Source of the DNA: Sesamum alatum
Taxonomy: Eukaryota > Streptophyta > Magnoliopsida > Lamiales > Pedaliaceae
Length of the DNA: 64,000 bases
Assembly (NCBI GenBank): GCA_034509735.1
Contig: JACGWO010000005.1
Location: forward strand, 10,805,692-10,869,691
Reading direction: 5' to 3'
In this document: one piece after another, positions 10,787 through 22,548 of the stretch
How the letters are laid out: each line of letters opens with the position of its first letter
Numbering within the stretch: position 1 is the first letter of the stretch
Notes under the pieces: generated by a model
Database searches by the model: none
The model's input: the letters and a program-made list of their open reading frames with translations, nothing else
Told to the model about the DNA's origin: nothing
Made by a program: the position numbers and the translations under genes

Positions 10787-12055
10787 TGCAGCTTTCTTCC
10801 ATTCCAAAACATGCCACGACTCATAAGACCACGCTTCAAATGAAAGTAGCTTCCTCAATACATTATTACGGATGGAAGCTCGGAATATCAAACCATTTGA
10901 TTTAATTCCATTTTGGGCCTAATATTTACTTGGACTATCCAAGTGAGAGTTCATTATTTATTATGACCGATACATCATCATTATTAGTATTTTGCATGCT
11001 CAAGTTTTATACATTTAATGTAAAATGATGCATTCCGAACACACAATACATCAAAGTATTAAAACATACGCACATGCAAAATAAGCTTAGAACGCCCCTG
11101 TTAGGATGATCACAAGCCCATTCCTAAGTAATCAACTGAGCCCGCAGTGGACCTATGGTCAATCTAGGGTAGGCCTACACTATTACAAAGTTTTACATCC
11201 TATTATCATTCTAATAGGGCCTTGTAAATCCTCCTTTGTTCTTCTTTACCTTCCATCGTGGTCTCCATCCAACGGACCTTCATCTCCTTGGAAGCTTACA
11301 TTTTATAAAGTAAAACCTCACAACCTAATCTACTCTCATTGCACTTAAAAAGAAACCCCAATCATAAGTTCGGGGGAGTACATTAAAGAGAGGAAGAAAA
11401 ACTTATTATTTCAAGGCTAAAAATAGAAAAGAAAAAGAAAGAGGCACGCAGGCCTCATCCAATAATAAATATAAACCATACATAGGCTAAAAAGGCTTAG
11501 TGATCATCCTCATTGTTTATCCAATAAACAACAAAAACAAATATTTATATCAAATATAAACATGCCAACATATAAATATATCCCATGCATTTATAAATAG
11601 ATATCCAATATCTAATCATAAACATAATTAAAATACAGAAAATACCATAAGAATAATGTAATTTGAAATATGGATATCATCTATACATCCAATGTACAAA
11701 CCATTGTTTTGTTTGGAAACCATTTCAAAAATAATCGAAGGCATAAAAATAATTTTAGAAAAATCTAATTTAACTAAAATTAAAGTATTCCAAAATTAAT
11801 CACATCTCGAAAACTAGCTCAGAAATTCAATTTTTCATGAAAAATTTGTGCAAAACAGCCCAGCCGTTCCTAGACCCGCCGATGGCCAGCCGCACACGTG
11901 CGCACTCAGGTACCTCTGAATGCACTACGAGCGAGCATGGGCGGAAGCCCGCGCGCACTAGGCGCGCGCTTGCCAGCACGCACGGCAAGCGGGCGCGCGC
12001 CCGACCTGCTGGCCCAATGACCGGCCGACAGGCAACCGCAAGCAAATAGCTGTTA
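10787..12055 (-). other. Copia A leader, LTR-proximal part, with GC-rich block
   Basis: Non-coding leader homologous to B (about 20750-22527), C (26707-28445) and E (45860-47306). It shares the CCACGACTC...GTGAGACC block, a TTGGATGATCACAAGCCC-like block and a short block of very high GC (11858-12040) in an otherwise AT-rich context. The primer-binding site is missing, and the leader joins an LTR piece at about 12050. Confidence 0.7.
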
Positions 12056-12218
12056 TAACGTTATGTCAATAGAACAAACATAAATAATAAGCACAACAAA
12101 TAGAATTTCCAAACATGAATACTTTATTCATAAACAATATTACGATTTACAATGAAATTGTCAAAAATAGATTACATCAAGGCCAATCTAATTGGCTTTC
12201 CGGTCACCTATTCTAACA
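12056..12218 (-). repeat. Copia A 5' LTR remnant (U3 end only)
   Basis: About 160 bp that match the last part of the E LTR (about 49370-49523), including AATAAGCACAACAAA. It ends in the standard terminus at 12218. The R and U5 parts, about 1.8 kb in the relatives, are deleted. Confidence 0.75.
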
Positions 12219-14232
12219 ATAAAGCCCGAATTTATAATAAATCACCTTAACATCGATCACTCTATAAGGCCGAGGAAACAAAAAAGAAGAGACACTTCAG
12301 CCCGAAGAAGGACAAGATTATCCAGGTTGAGATAGAAAGATTAATAGGGCTGACCATATACGGAAATCCAATTCCTAGAATGGGTCTCCAACGTAGTACT
12401 CATCCCCAAACCTGGGGGAAAGTGGAGGATGTGCGTAGATTTTTGGGATCTCAACAAGGCTTACCCAAAGGATTTCTATCTGCTTCCTCGTATCGACCAA
12501 TTGGTAGACTCTATCTCTGGATGCAAACTTTTGAGCATGATGGATGCCTCAGAAGGATACCATCAAATTATGATGGCCCTGGAGGACCAAAAGAGGGTCA
12601 GCTTCATTACTTCTGCAGGAACCTTCTGCTACGTGGTCATGCCCTTCGGCCTAAAAAACCAGGGGCTACATACCAACGCTTGGTGGATAAGATATTCAGC
12701 CCCCAGATAAGGAGGAACATGGAAGTCTATGTAGACGACATGCTCGTCCAGAGCAAGAAGGCAAATGATCACATCTCAGACTTAGAAGAAATATTTGCCG
12801 TACTTCGGAAGTACTGCTTGAAACTGAAACCCCTCCAAAATGCGCCTTTGGCGTATGGGAGGGATGTTTTTTAGGTTTTATGGTGACCGAAAGGGGGATT
12901 GAGGCTAACCCCATCAAAATTAAAGCAGCTTTGGATATGAAGGCTCCCACCAACGTTAACGAAGTACAACATCTCACGGAAGAATAGCCGCACTTAGCTG
13001 GTTCATAGCCAAATCGGCAGAAAAAAAGCCTGCCTTTCTTCAAGGTGCTACGGAAGGCCAATAACTTCAAGTAGCGGGGAAGAATGCCATAAAGCCTTTG
13101 AAGAACTCAAGCAAATATCTGGTTACCCTCCCCCTGTTGGTCAAACCCTGTCCAAGGGACATGCTATACGTCTACCTAGTAGCCACGCCGCAGGCGGTAA
13201 GCTCGCTCCTCCTTCGGGAGGAGAACGAACATCAGATGCCCATCTACTACGTCAACAAAGTTCTCAACAGAGCAGAAGGTTGGTACAACATCCTGGAGAA
13301 GATAGCCTTCGCACTGGTGATAACCGTGCGAAGATTATTCCCTTCCTTTCCGTCTTACCCAATAGGGATTCGTATCAATTACCCTCTCAAACACGTTCTT
13401 GGAAAGCCAGATATATCAGGCCAACTGATCAAATGGGCCATCGAGCTCAGCGAGTGTGATATCTCGTACCTCCTTAGAACAACTACCATCAAGGCGCAGG
13501 CGTTGGTTGATTTCGTGTCCCAAAGTACGTCTCCTCCCCCTAACAAGGGGACCTGGCTACTGCATGTGGACGGATCCTCCACAGCCCAAGGAGTGGCGCG
13601 GGGTTGGTGGTTACCTCCCCAGAAGGAGTAGATTTGGAATTTGCGATCAAGTTCGGATTCAAAGCCTCTAACAACGAGGGGAAAAATGAAGCCCTAGCTT
13701 TGGGTATGAGAATAGCTTTGGAGGCCGGGGCTCGGCTCCTAGTAGCTTACTCCAACTTCCAACTCATTATTAAACAAATGGAGGGAGTCTACGAGGCCAA
13801 GGAGGAAAACATGAAACCATATCTCCAAGGATAGAGGAACAGAAGGCGAAGTTTAACACCTTCCAGCTCGTTCAAGTCCCTCGATACGAAAACAACAAAG
13901 CCGATTATTTTGTCAAAATTAGCTAGCACGATGGAGGATTGCAACTCGACGAAAAAAAATACATCACTTGCCAAGGCCAGGTTCCACCCTAGAGGTACAA
14001 GTTGTACTTCCTGGGGGGATTGGAGACAACCCGTCCTACATTGGCTAAGATAAGGCTGCCTCCTACTCGACTGATGGGAGGTTGCTCGTTTAAAGAAGCG
14101 AGTTGTGCGATTCCTCCTGATAGGAGACACCTTTTACAAGAAGTATTTTGCACATCCCCTCCTGAGATGCCAACCACAAGAAGAGGGGATACACGTCCTC
14201 AAAGAAATACATGGGAGATGACCCTGGCCAAC
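12219..14232 (+). pseudogene. Ty3/gypsy (Tat-type) pol, piece 1: RT, RNase H, second RNase H
   Basis: Degenerate gypsy pol in shifting frames. Visible: a pre-RT stretch near 12222 (PEFIINHLNID), the RT core with MCVDFWDLNKAYPKDF, VMPFGLKN and YVDDMLVQSKK, then a retroviral RNase H region (MPIYYVNKVLN). A second archaeal-type RNase H follows (LLHVDGSSTAQG, then ASNNEGKNEALALGMRIA, with E changed in the usual NNEAEYEAL). Two RNase H domains are typical of the Tat lineage. Many stops. The left end is cut by copia A, and the right end at 14232 by copia B within the integrase N-terminus. Confidence 0.85.
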
Positions 14233-16226
14233 TGAAAGATTATGTGGATCGTCCCGGGAAAAGCGCGAATGCGGAAGCGCGGTATAATTAAAAATTAAAA
14301 CGGAATTTAAACATGCTTTTAAATTAAAACACGTTTCAAAGGGTGTGCCTTTGAAATTTTCCCGGGCATTCGGTGTATCTCATGAACGTATAACATAAAA
14401 TAAATCATGGAGGCCATAGGGTTGAAAATTAAAGAGGGACGAAAATTTAAAACGAGACCTACCCGTTGTCGTTTTCGTCTTCAACGGCTACACGCGTTGT
14501 TCCCCCGTTTTGCACCAAGATCCCGTCCTTGAGACCCTCTAATTCGTGACACACGATCCACCCACGTATCTTGCACGTCGTGCTAGCAACGAACAAGTGT
14601 ATAATTTTGGAGTGGATGAATCAATAACACATTATCAATTAATGGTATTGATTCATCAAGATTCTAATGTTCCAAGAACAAAAGAATCAAGAAAAACCAT
14701 TTTCTTGAGAGAGAGAGGGGCGGACGAGAGAGATGGGAGAGAGAGAGAAACCGTGTGTGTGTGTTGTGTGTGTGTGTTGGAGTTTCATCATCATCTAAAT
14801 TGTAGGATGCTAGGGGTTTATATAGAAGAGGAGTTTAATCCTCTTTAAACTCCTCTTTCAAGAACTCTAATTTGATTAGGATTTTGACCTAGTCAAAGTC
14901 CTAGTCAAACTAGTGTTTTGACCTAGTCAAAACGATCCTAGCCATCCATCTCTCCCATTAATCTCAACCGTTGATTTAATTTAATTTAATGGAAATATTT
15001 AAAACCTATTTAAATATTTCCAAGAGGCTAAAATAAATATAAATATTATTTAAGCCCATTAAATAAATCCTTTTGATAAATCCAATTTATCAATTTAATT
15101 CCTTCTATCAAATAGAAAGAATTATTTCTCCAAGAAAAATAAAGGTCCCGATTAAATCTAATTTAATCATTCCTTCACTCCAATATTTAATTCCAAATTA
15201 AATATTTAATTGTGTGTGGATAGTGTGTGACTCTTTAGGTTCACCATTCAGCTAGACTTGGTCGGGTTCCTAGAACCCGTCCGTTACCATGGGTGGCCAT
15301 CTAGCAACGGTCCATGGCACTAGAGACTAGGTGAAATATTCAGGGATGAACATTTAGGCTCTAACAGTACGCTTGTCCTTCTGTCTACGGTCTCAACACT
15401 TAGAGTCTAAGGCACGGAAAATGCAGGTACCCATTTTGGACCTAAGTGTCGGTCTGTCCACACTAAACGCCGCGAGGGAACCCTTCCCTTCTGTTCAGTC
15501 ACTGTGGCCACAGTTTTTAGGGACAAGACCTAGAGCATACATGAGACTCAACTGTCAAAACCTATTGACAGGAGACAGATCCTTTCTTGGAAACTACTGT
15601 CACTTTGTACATCAGAACTGCACTAGACATGGCTTTATGACTACCAAATGGAATTCTGGCAATCTCTCACCATATCTAAGATACAATCCTGATGTACAGG
15701 TAAACTCAGTAATTCCTCAAGTCAAAGGACTTTACCTGTACCGTTGGAACCGGGAATACACGTCATACCTAGCAGACCATACTCAAGGTCCTCCGTAAGA
15801 CGGTTCCCGCGAGTCACCTCAGTCAGCTGCGTCCTAGCAGGCTAACCCACTAACACTGCTTAGACGATCCTCGTCACCCGTCGATGAAACACGACAGCAG
15901 ATGCTTAGTGCAAGTCTCAAATGGAATCCCGGTACCCATTTTCGGGATTCCTTGACTTGGAGATTTCCGGACTGATTCGGGAAGACTGATTTCATGGACC
16001 TACCTCCAAGCGTAGTCCCAGTCCCCGAAATCGAATCTCAGTCCGTGGGCTCTGTTTGCGTAGTGAACAGATATGGAAAAATAAGTGCAAGTGAACACAA
16101 ACAAAGTAATGCCAAATGAAAATTCACTTCTTTATTCATTAATGATTTATCAAAACACCTATAATTGTCTAGACATAGGTTACATATACCCGCCAAAATT
16201 GGCTTACATGGTCGCCTATTCTAACA
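14233..16226 (-). repeat. Copia B 3' LTR
   Basis: 1994 bp, TG...CA on the minus strand (TGTTAGAATAGGCGACC to ATAATCTTTCA). It holds a TATA box (TATATAAACC on the minus strand, about 14818) preceding GA- and GT-rich tracts around 14710-14780. Open frames inside it occur at the same place in the other LTR copies and are not treated as genes. Confidence 0.95.
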
Positions 16227-16241
16227 ATCTCCCACTTGACC
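16227..16241 (-). promoter_or_regulatory. Polypurine tract of copia B
   Basis: The minus strand reads GTCAAGTGGGAGAT directly before the 3' LTR, two bases from the polyprotein stop. Confidence 0.85.
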
Positions 16242-16242
16242 T

Positions 16243-19200
16243 TTAAAGCCAATCACCCATATGCCTAATCCCCATCTTCTCAAGATGTTGCCTATGAGCA
16301 CTTTGCGACATAGTATTTGTCAGCGGGTCTGCTGTGTTGTCTGCTGAGTTGACTCGGCCCATCCGAACGTCACCTCTTCCTACCATTTCTCTAAGAAGAT
16401 GGTAGCGTCTAAGAATGTGTATGGAACGGTGGTGAGATCTCGGTTCCTTCGCTTGCGCTATTGCACCGTTGTTATCACAGAAGATGACAACGGGCTCGGC
16501 GATGCTAGGCACCACACCCAACTCTTGGATGTAGTTTCTCATCCAAACCGCTTCCTTGGCAGCTTCTGAAGCTGCTATGTATTCAGCCTCAGTGGTGGAG
16601 TCAGCAGTGGTTGCTTGCTTAGAACTTTTCCAAGCCACTACTCCTCCGTTGAGCTTGAATACATACCCCGATTGAGACTTGGCATCATCGTCATCAGACT
16701 GGAAGCTGGCGTCGCTAAAGCCTTCCAGAATTAGTTTTCCATTGCCATAGACTAAGAACATTTCCTTAGTCCTCCTTAGGTACTTAAGGATGCCCTTAAC
16801 TGCATTCCAATGTGCCTCTCCTGCACAGGACTGATATCTGCTAGTCACGCTCAAAGCGTATGCAATGTCAGGCCTGGTGCAGTGGACCGCATATTGGATG
16901 CTACCTACGGCAGAAGCATAGGGGATGACTTTCATCTTTTCAAGTTCCTCATCAGTCTGCGGGGACTGTTTCTTGGACAACTTGATCCCATGCCTCATAG
17001 GAAGGAACCCTCGTTTGGAGTTGTCCATTCGATATCTCTTTAGGACTTTCTCCATATACGAGTTTTGGGTGAGCCCTAACATCCTTTTAGATCTGTCCCT
17101 GACAATCTGGATGCCTAGGATGTAGGATGCTTCACCCAAGTCCTTCATGGAAAACTTGGTTGACAGCCATGCTTTCGTGTTTCCTAACATTCTGACGTCA
17201 TTTCCAATGAGCAGAATGTCATCCACGTAAAGCACTAGGAACACTATGGAGCTCCCACTGACCTTCTTGTATACACAAGGGTCGGATTCGTTTTTGATGA
17301 AGTCATAACCCCGTATTACTTCATCAAATCGAATGTTCCAACTCCGGGAAGCTTGTTTGAGGCCATAGATGGACTTCTGGAGACGACAGACCTTCTGTTC
17401 TTCTCCAGCGACCGTGAAACCCTCCGGCTGATCCATATAGATCTCTTCTTCAACGAAACCGTTGAGGAAGGCCGTTTTCACGTCCATCTGCCATATTTCA
17501 TAGTCATACCATGCTGCTATGGCAAGCAGGATCCGAATGGATTTAGCCATGGCTACTGGCGAGTAGGTATCCTCAAAATCGACCCCGGGTCGTTGAGTGT
17601 ATCCCTTAGCTACAAGCCTAGCCTTGAAGGTAGTAACCTCTCCATCAACGCCGAGTTTGCGCTTGTAGACCCACTTACAGCCCACTGGCTTAACACCTTT
17701 CGGTGGATCTACAAGTCTCCAAACTTGGTTCTCGCTCATGGAGTCCATTTCGGTTTTCATGGCCTCAAGCCATTTCCCAGAGTCGATGTCTGACATCGCT
17801 TCCCCGTATGTCTTAGGATCGTTATCCAGAAGATCGGTCGCACCTAGAAATCCATATCTCACTGGAGGTCTGGATTCTCTAGTGGACCTTCGGAGAACGG
17901 GAACGTTAGTGGTAACTGTGGGCGCTGACTGTATCGGAGCCGGCGGTTCAGGGGCCGGGGCTGGCCTCCCTTGAGGTTGTCCTTCATGCCTAGCATGTTG
18001 GACTTCTCTAGGTAGGTCAGTCCTCCTAGTGTCTATCCTGAATCCTCTAGGTGAGGTTTCCGCGACTGTTTCTGATGGCTGAGTTCCATCACTTGATTCC
18101 TCAAGGATCAGCTCATCAGGTTGGATATCCTCCGGGAAGCCTTGCTCCAAGAATACTGCATTCCTTGAAACAAATACCTTTTGTTCCAAAGGGTCATAAA
18201 AGTAATAACCCGCAGTTTCTTTAGGGTATCCAACGAACCTGCATAGGCTAGACCTGGATTCTAGCTTATTTCCCACTAACCTCTTGACGTATGCGGGGCT
18301 ACCCCACACTTTCAAGTAGTTGTAGGATGCAGGCTTGCCGTGCCATATCTCATATGGCGTTTGGGTCACTACACTAGCAGGCGCCAAATTCAATAACTTG
18401 GCTGCCGTTTCTAATGCATAACCCCAAAACGATAGGGGCAATTTGGTAAAACTCATCATGGAACGAACCATGTCCAACAGGGTTCGGTTCCTCCTTTCAG
18501 AGACGCCATTTAACTGTGGTGTTCCGGGAGGTGTCCATTCTGATATTATACCATGTTCCTTTAGATAATCTAGGAATTCGGCACTAAGGTATTCACCGCC
18601 TCGGTCTGACCGTAGGACTTTAATTTTGCAGTTGGTTTGATTCTCCACTTCAAGTCTGAATTCTTTAAACCTCTCAAGAGCTTCAGACTTGTACCTCATC
18701 AGGTAAACATAACCATACCGTGAATGATCATCGGTGAAGGTTATGAAGTAGGAGAACCCACCTCGGGCCTGCGTCCTTAGTGGTCCACATACGTCTGTAT
18801 GGACCAAGTCCAACAGACCTGTGGCAAGCCTGCTTTGTCCTACAAAGGGCTTCTTGGTCATTTTCCCTCTTAGACAAGATTCACAAGTTGGTAGATCACT
18901 CAAGTTCCCAACCTCTAGGTTCTTTGAGTCTACCAACCTTTTCATCCTATCTTGGGATATGTGACCTAGCCTAGCGTGCCACAGACGTGCGTTCCCGTTA
19001 TTATCTAATTTCCGTTTGTGTTGAGCGTTAAGAACGAAATTCGTTTGTTGCAAGATATAGAGCCCATTATGTAATGTACCAAGTAGATGAGCAATTCCAC
19101 ACCTCATCAAATAAAAGCAATTTTTATTGATTTTAAACTCATAACCATTATTGTCTAACAATGGAATGGAAATGATGTTTTTAATCATACTGGGTACAAA

Positions 19201-20298
19201 AATAAACTTGCTCTAATTCTATGCTAATGGTATCACTAATAACTAAAGTGGCGGATCCTACTGCTTCTGCCGAGATGGCCTTGCCATTTCCGAGCTTCAG
19301 GATCATTGTCCCCGCTACTTAGTTTTCTGCTTCTTTTCAACACCTGCAGATCATTGCAAATGTGAGCTCCACAGCCGGTATCCAATACCCAAGAGGCAGA
19401 ATTAGTGACCATGTTAACCTCAATCACAAATATACCTTGGTTTGAGAAGAGTTTGGGGCACTCTCTCTTCCAATGCCCTTTCTCACGGCAGTTGATACAT
19501 ATGTCATATGCCTTTGACTGTTGCTTGGAGACAACCTTTCCCTTACCTTTGCCTTTCCCCTCTTTGGCAATGGGAAACACTCTGAGTGTTCGTAGCTGCT
19601 ATGACTACCTTTCCCTTCCCTTTCTTCCTTTTCCAACGTCCGGCACCCTTGCCTTTCGTCTTGGAAGTAGAAGCACCTCCAAACAATACCGAAGGCGTGG
19701 ACTTCTTAGTCGTTGCCTCGTATTGCACCAACATATTGATCAACTCATGAATACCCTTCTCAAGTGCATTCATGTTGTAGTTGACAATAAATTGATCAAA
19801 GGAGGGTGGGAGTGACTGAAGGATCACATCTATGTACGTTTCGTTATCGAGACCTGCCTTTAGGTCCTCGAGCTTTTCCACTAGGGTAAGCATTTTAACC
19901 CCATGCTCTTGTACAGAGGATCCTTCTGTCATTTTAGTTCCAAAAAACGCCTTGGTCGCGACATACCTAGTATGCCGGTCCGGGACTGCATAGCAATCCT
20001 TAAGGCGAGCCATTATGGAAGGGACATCGTCTAGCCTTTCATATTGCTTCTGAATCTCATTGGTCATCGAAGCAAGTATGATGCTACGAACCTTCCGGTT
20101 ATCCTTATGCCAAGTCTCGAACGTCTCACGTTCCTCTGGCGTGGATCCTTCCGGTAAGGTCCTAGGGAGAGGCTCGTCCATGACGTAGCCTTGGTTCTCA
20201 TAATCCAGGACTATCCTGAGATTGCGCAACCAGTCGTTGTAGTTGGTTCTATTAAATTTGTTTATCTCAAGAATGGTTGAAAGTGGGTTCTTAGACAT
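16243..20298 (-). pseudogene. Copia B gag-pol: intact pol part, gag-protease frameshifted
   Basis: Gag from 20298 (MSKNPLSTILEINKFN), zinc knuckle CINCREKGHWKREC, and protease DTGCGAH. An uninterrupted 981-residue frame (19188-16243) then covers integrase, RT and RNase H. Integrase: zinc region HARLGHIS...CESC, catalytic D132, D195 and E231. RT: YVDD at 654-657. RNase H: D826, E867, D905. It ends in the copia C-terminus with RYHLLREMVGRGDV. Frame breaks occur near 19580, 19305 and 19205, all before integrase. The architecture resembles TNT1-94-type copia. An autonomous copy would need the gag-protease frame restored or supplied in trans. Confidence 0.9.
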
Positions 20299-22527
20299 TT
20301 TAAAATCTACATGTAGAAAAACAACGCGCGATCAGCAGAAAGTAAAGACGGTGGTTTGATAAAAATAATTAAATGCTTGGTCTTTAGTCATTTAATCCTC
20401 CCACTATTTATACGAAAACACGGTACTCTCAAACGTAGTTTTCGGGAAATCCTTTCCTAGTGGGCTTGGGATCCACAGCGATTTTTCCCATACCCCGCTT
20501 TTACGATTCGCATGGAAAAGCCCCTGTGGGAGGTATTCCATACCATTCTCGTTCCACGAGATTCCCAAGATTATTGCCTCACCCTTTTGCATGATCCCGA
20601 GGACTCCAAGCGAATCATGCTAATTAGGCGTTAGACCCGACCTAATCGACCGAGCCATGGACCCACTAGTACCCCCACGACTCGTGAGACAGGTAGCAGC
20701 AGCCCATTTTTCGTTCATGACATAGTGCAGCTTCTTTTAAGTACAATAACGTGCCACGACTCGTGAGACCACGCTATTGACCTAAGACAGCTTCCTCACT
20801 ATGCCACGGATTGGAAGGCATGGACGAACTCCTAGAGTTCATGTCCACTTTATCTAGGGTCTAATATTTTAACATTGGTCCAACCAATGTGAGAGTAATA
20901 ATGACCGAGATCTCATACTATATCCATACATTCATCCAAAAAATGCATAAATGAAATTCATCCATAGCAGTTATACATGATAAATAAAACCCATTCATCC
21001 ATCACAATAACCACATGCAAAATTAAAGCCTAGCACGCCCCTGTTGGATGATCACAAGCCCGAATCCTATGCGATCCACTGAGCCCGCAGTGGATCTATG
21101 GTCAATCTAGGGTTGGTCCTATACTATTACAATAATAGTAACCCAATCATCATTCTGATGGGCCTTGGTCTCTTTTTCTCTTTCTTCACTTCATGGAAAA
21201 CGCCAAGGGACCTCCGGTCTATGCTCTCCATGTGGTCCTTCCTTCTTCTCCACCAATTACAAAAATGGAAACCTCACTCCTAGTCTACTCTCATTACATA
21301 TTAAAAAATTAGAAACCCCAGCGAAAACCCGGGGGAGTACATAAGGAGGGAGGTAGAAAGCCTTATTATTCCAAGGCACTAGAAAGAGAGAAGGAGAAAG
21401 CAGTTTAAAGAGGCACACAGGCCCAACAGTAAATTAAACCATACATTCGGTCTAGGGCTCGTGATCATCCATTTCCATCCAACACACATAATTACATGAT
21501 CCAATCACATAATCATAATATTCCAACAACACATGATTTCCAATCACATCAATCCAAGATGAAAATAAATGAACATGTGCGTAACGTGTGAAAATAAAAT
21601 ATAAATATTGGCAATGTAAAATTTTTCGTTTTAGGAAAACCTTTCCTCATTATTTTAAGTAAAATAACCCCGGGATTCCAAATCCATTTATTTTACTCCT
21701 AAAATAATGTCTTTAGGAATTTAGGAAAAATTGAACCCAAAAAACGAATTTTTCAGAATTAATTTAAAATTAAAACTGAAAATAAATTTTAAAAATAAAA
21801 TCACACTAGGGTTTCAAAACCCTAGCCAAGGAGCCACCGGCCGCCGCCGGGCGCGCAGGGCAGCAGGCCCTGCCTGCCGCCTCTGCGCGCGCGCAGGCAC
21901 CGCCTTGCCGGGCGCCTGGCCGGCATCAGTCTGCGCGGCCTGGCGTATCGGCAGGCCGACGCGCGCGCAGGCTCCTTTGCCTGTGCGCGCGCGCTGGCCT
22001 GCTGGCCACCGGCCGCGTCCCTGCGTCGTGCGCAGACGCGCACTGGGCGTGCCTGCCGGGCGCGCGTGCGCAGACGCCTCCGTCTGCGTGCGCGCGCGCC
22101 GCCTGGTGGCGTTTCCATGCGCGCACGCCCGCGCGCGGGCTCCTCCGCCCGCCAGCCTTGCGCGCGCCTGGAGGCGTTTCCATGCGCGCACGCCCGCGCG
22201 CAGCCATCCCGGCTGCGCGCTGCCCCTGCGCGGCCGGCAGCGCGCGCGCGCGCAAGCTTCCCATGCCTGCGCGCGTCTGCCCTGCCGGCAGCGCTCGGCT
22301 GCGCGCGGCCAGCCTTCCCGGCTGGCCGGCTGTGACGTTTTCTCGTTTTTCAGATTAATTCCCATCCCGATTCCCAAGAAAAACAGAAAATACCAATATT
22401 CAGCAATTCACACGAATTAAAAGCAATAAAATAACATGCTTCAAGAATCAAGAAATTCAAGATTTAATTACAACATGCTATTTCACGTTTCATGCTTAAA
22501 ACGCACATAAACCCTAGGCCTATACAC
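20299..22527 (-). other. Copia B leader (5' untranslated internal region)
   Basis: Long non-coding leader between primer-binding site and gag. It holds the conserved CACGACTCGTGAGAC blocks (about 20670 and 20755), a GGATGATCACAAGCCC block (about 21050) and a 500-bp GC-rich block (21830-22335). No gene is supported. Confidence 0.75.
21830..22335. repeat. GC-rich GCGCGC low-complexity block in the copia B leader
   Basis: About 500 bp dominated by CGCGCG, TGCGCG and GCCGGC words, with local repeats such as GCGTTTCCATGCGCGCACGC seen at about 22108 and 22168. Flanks are AT-rich. Shorter versions sit at the same leader position in A, C and E. Confidence 0.9.
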
Positions 22528-22547
22528 CGAACCGGGCTCTGATACCA
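22528..22547 (-). promoter_or_regulatory. Primer-binding site of copia B (initiator Met-tRNA type)
   Basis: The minus strand reads TGGTATCAGAGCCCGGTTCG, one base inside the 5' LTR. This matches the 3' end of plant initiator methionine tRNA, the usual copia primer. Confidence 0.9.
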
Positions 22548-22548
22548 C

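Larger units (their letters stand above)
1..12218 (-). mobile_element. Ty1/copia element A, degenerate, carrying a nested MULE
   Basis: Minus-strand copia element. From its 3' side (left) it shows the first bases of the 3' LTR, a polypurine tract, a broken gag-pol, a long non-coding leader interrupted by the MULE at 4492-10777, and a remnant of the 5' LTR ending at 12218. The first bases of both LTRs match (TGTTAGAATAGGTGACC on the minus strand). Gypsy pol coding begins directly to the right, so A was inserted into that gypsy element; the left gypsy flank is outside the window. Many stops and frameshifts make A an old copy. Confidence 0.85.

Noticed and set aside
11827..12049. Open frames on both strands in the GC-rich part of the copia A leader
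   Set aside because: Same composition effect as in copia B; no conserved protein.
14546..14848. 100-codon frame that recurs identically at 22862-23164
   Set aside because: The two copies lie in the two LTRs of copia B and spread with them; the translation is a microsatellite product (VCVCCVCV).
21731..22420. Long overlapping open frames on both strands in the GC-rich leader block of copia B
   Set aside because: They follow from GC-rich low complexity (few stops on any frame). The proteins are Arg/Ala-rich with no family pattern, and the block is non-coding in the relatives.
22528..22547. Possible tRNA fragment
   Set aside because: It is a primer-binding site next to an LTR; no cloverleaf can be formed.
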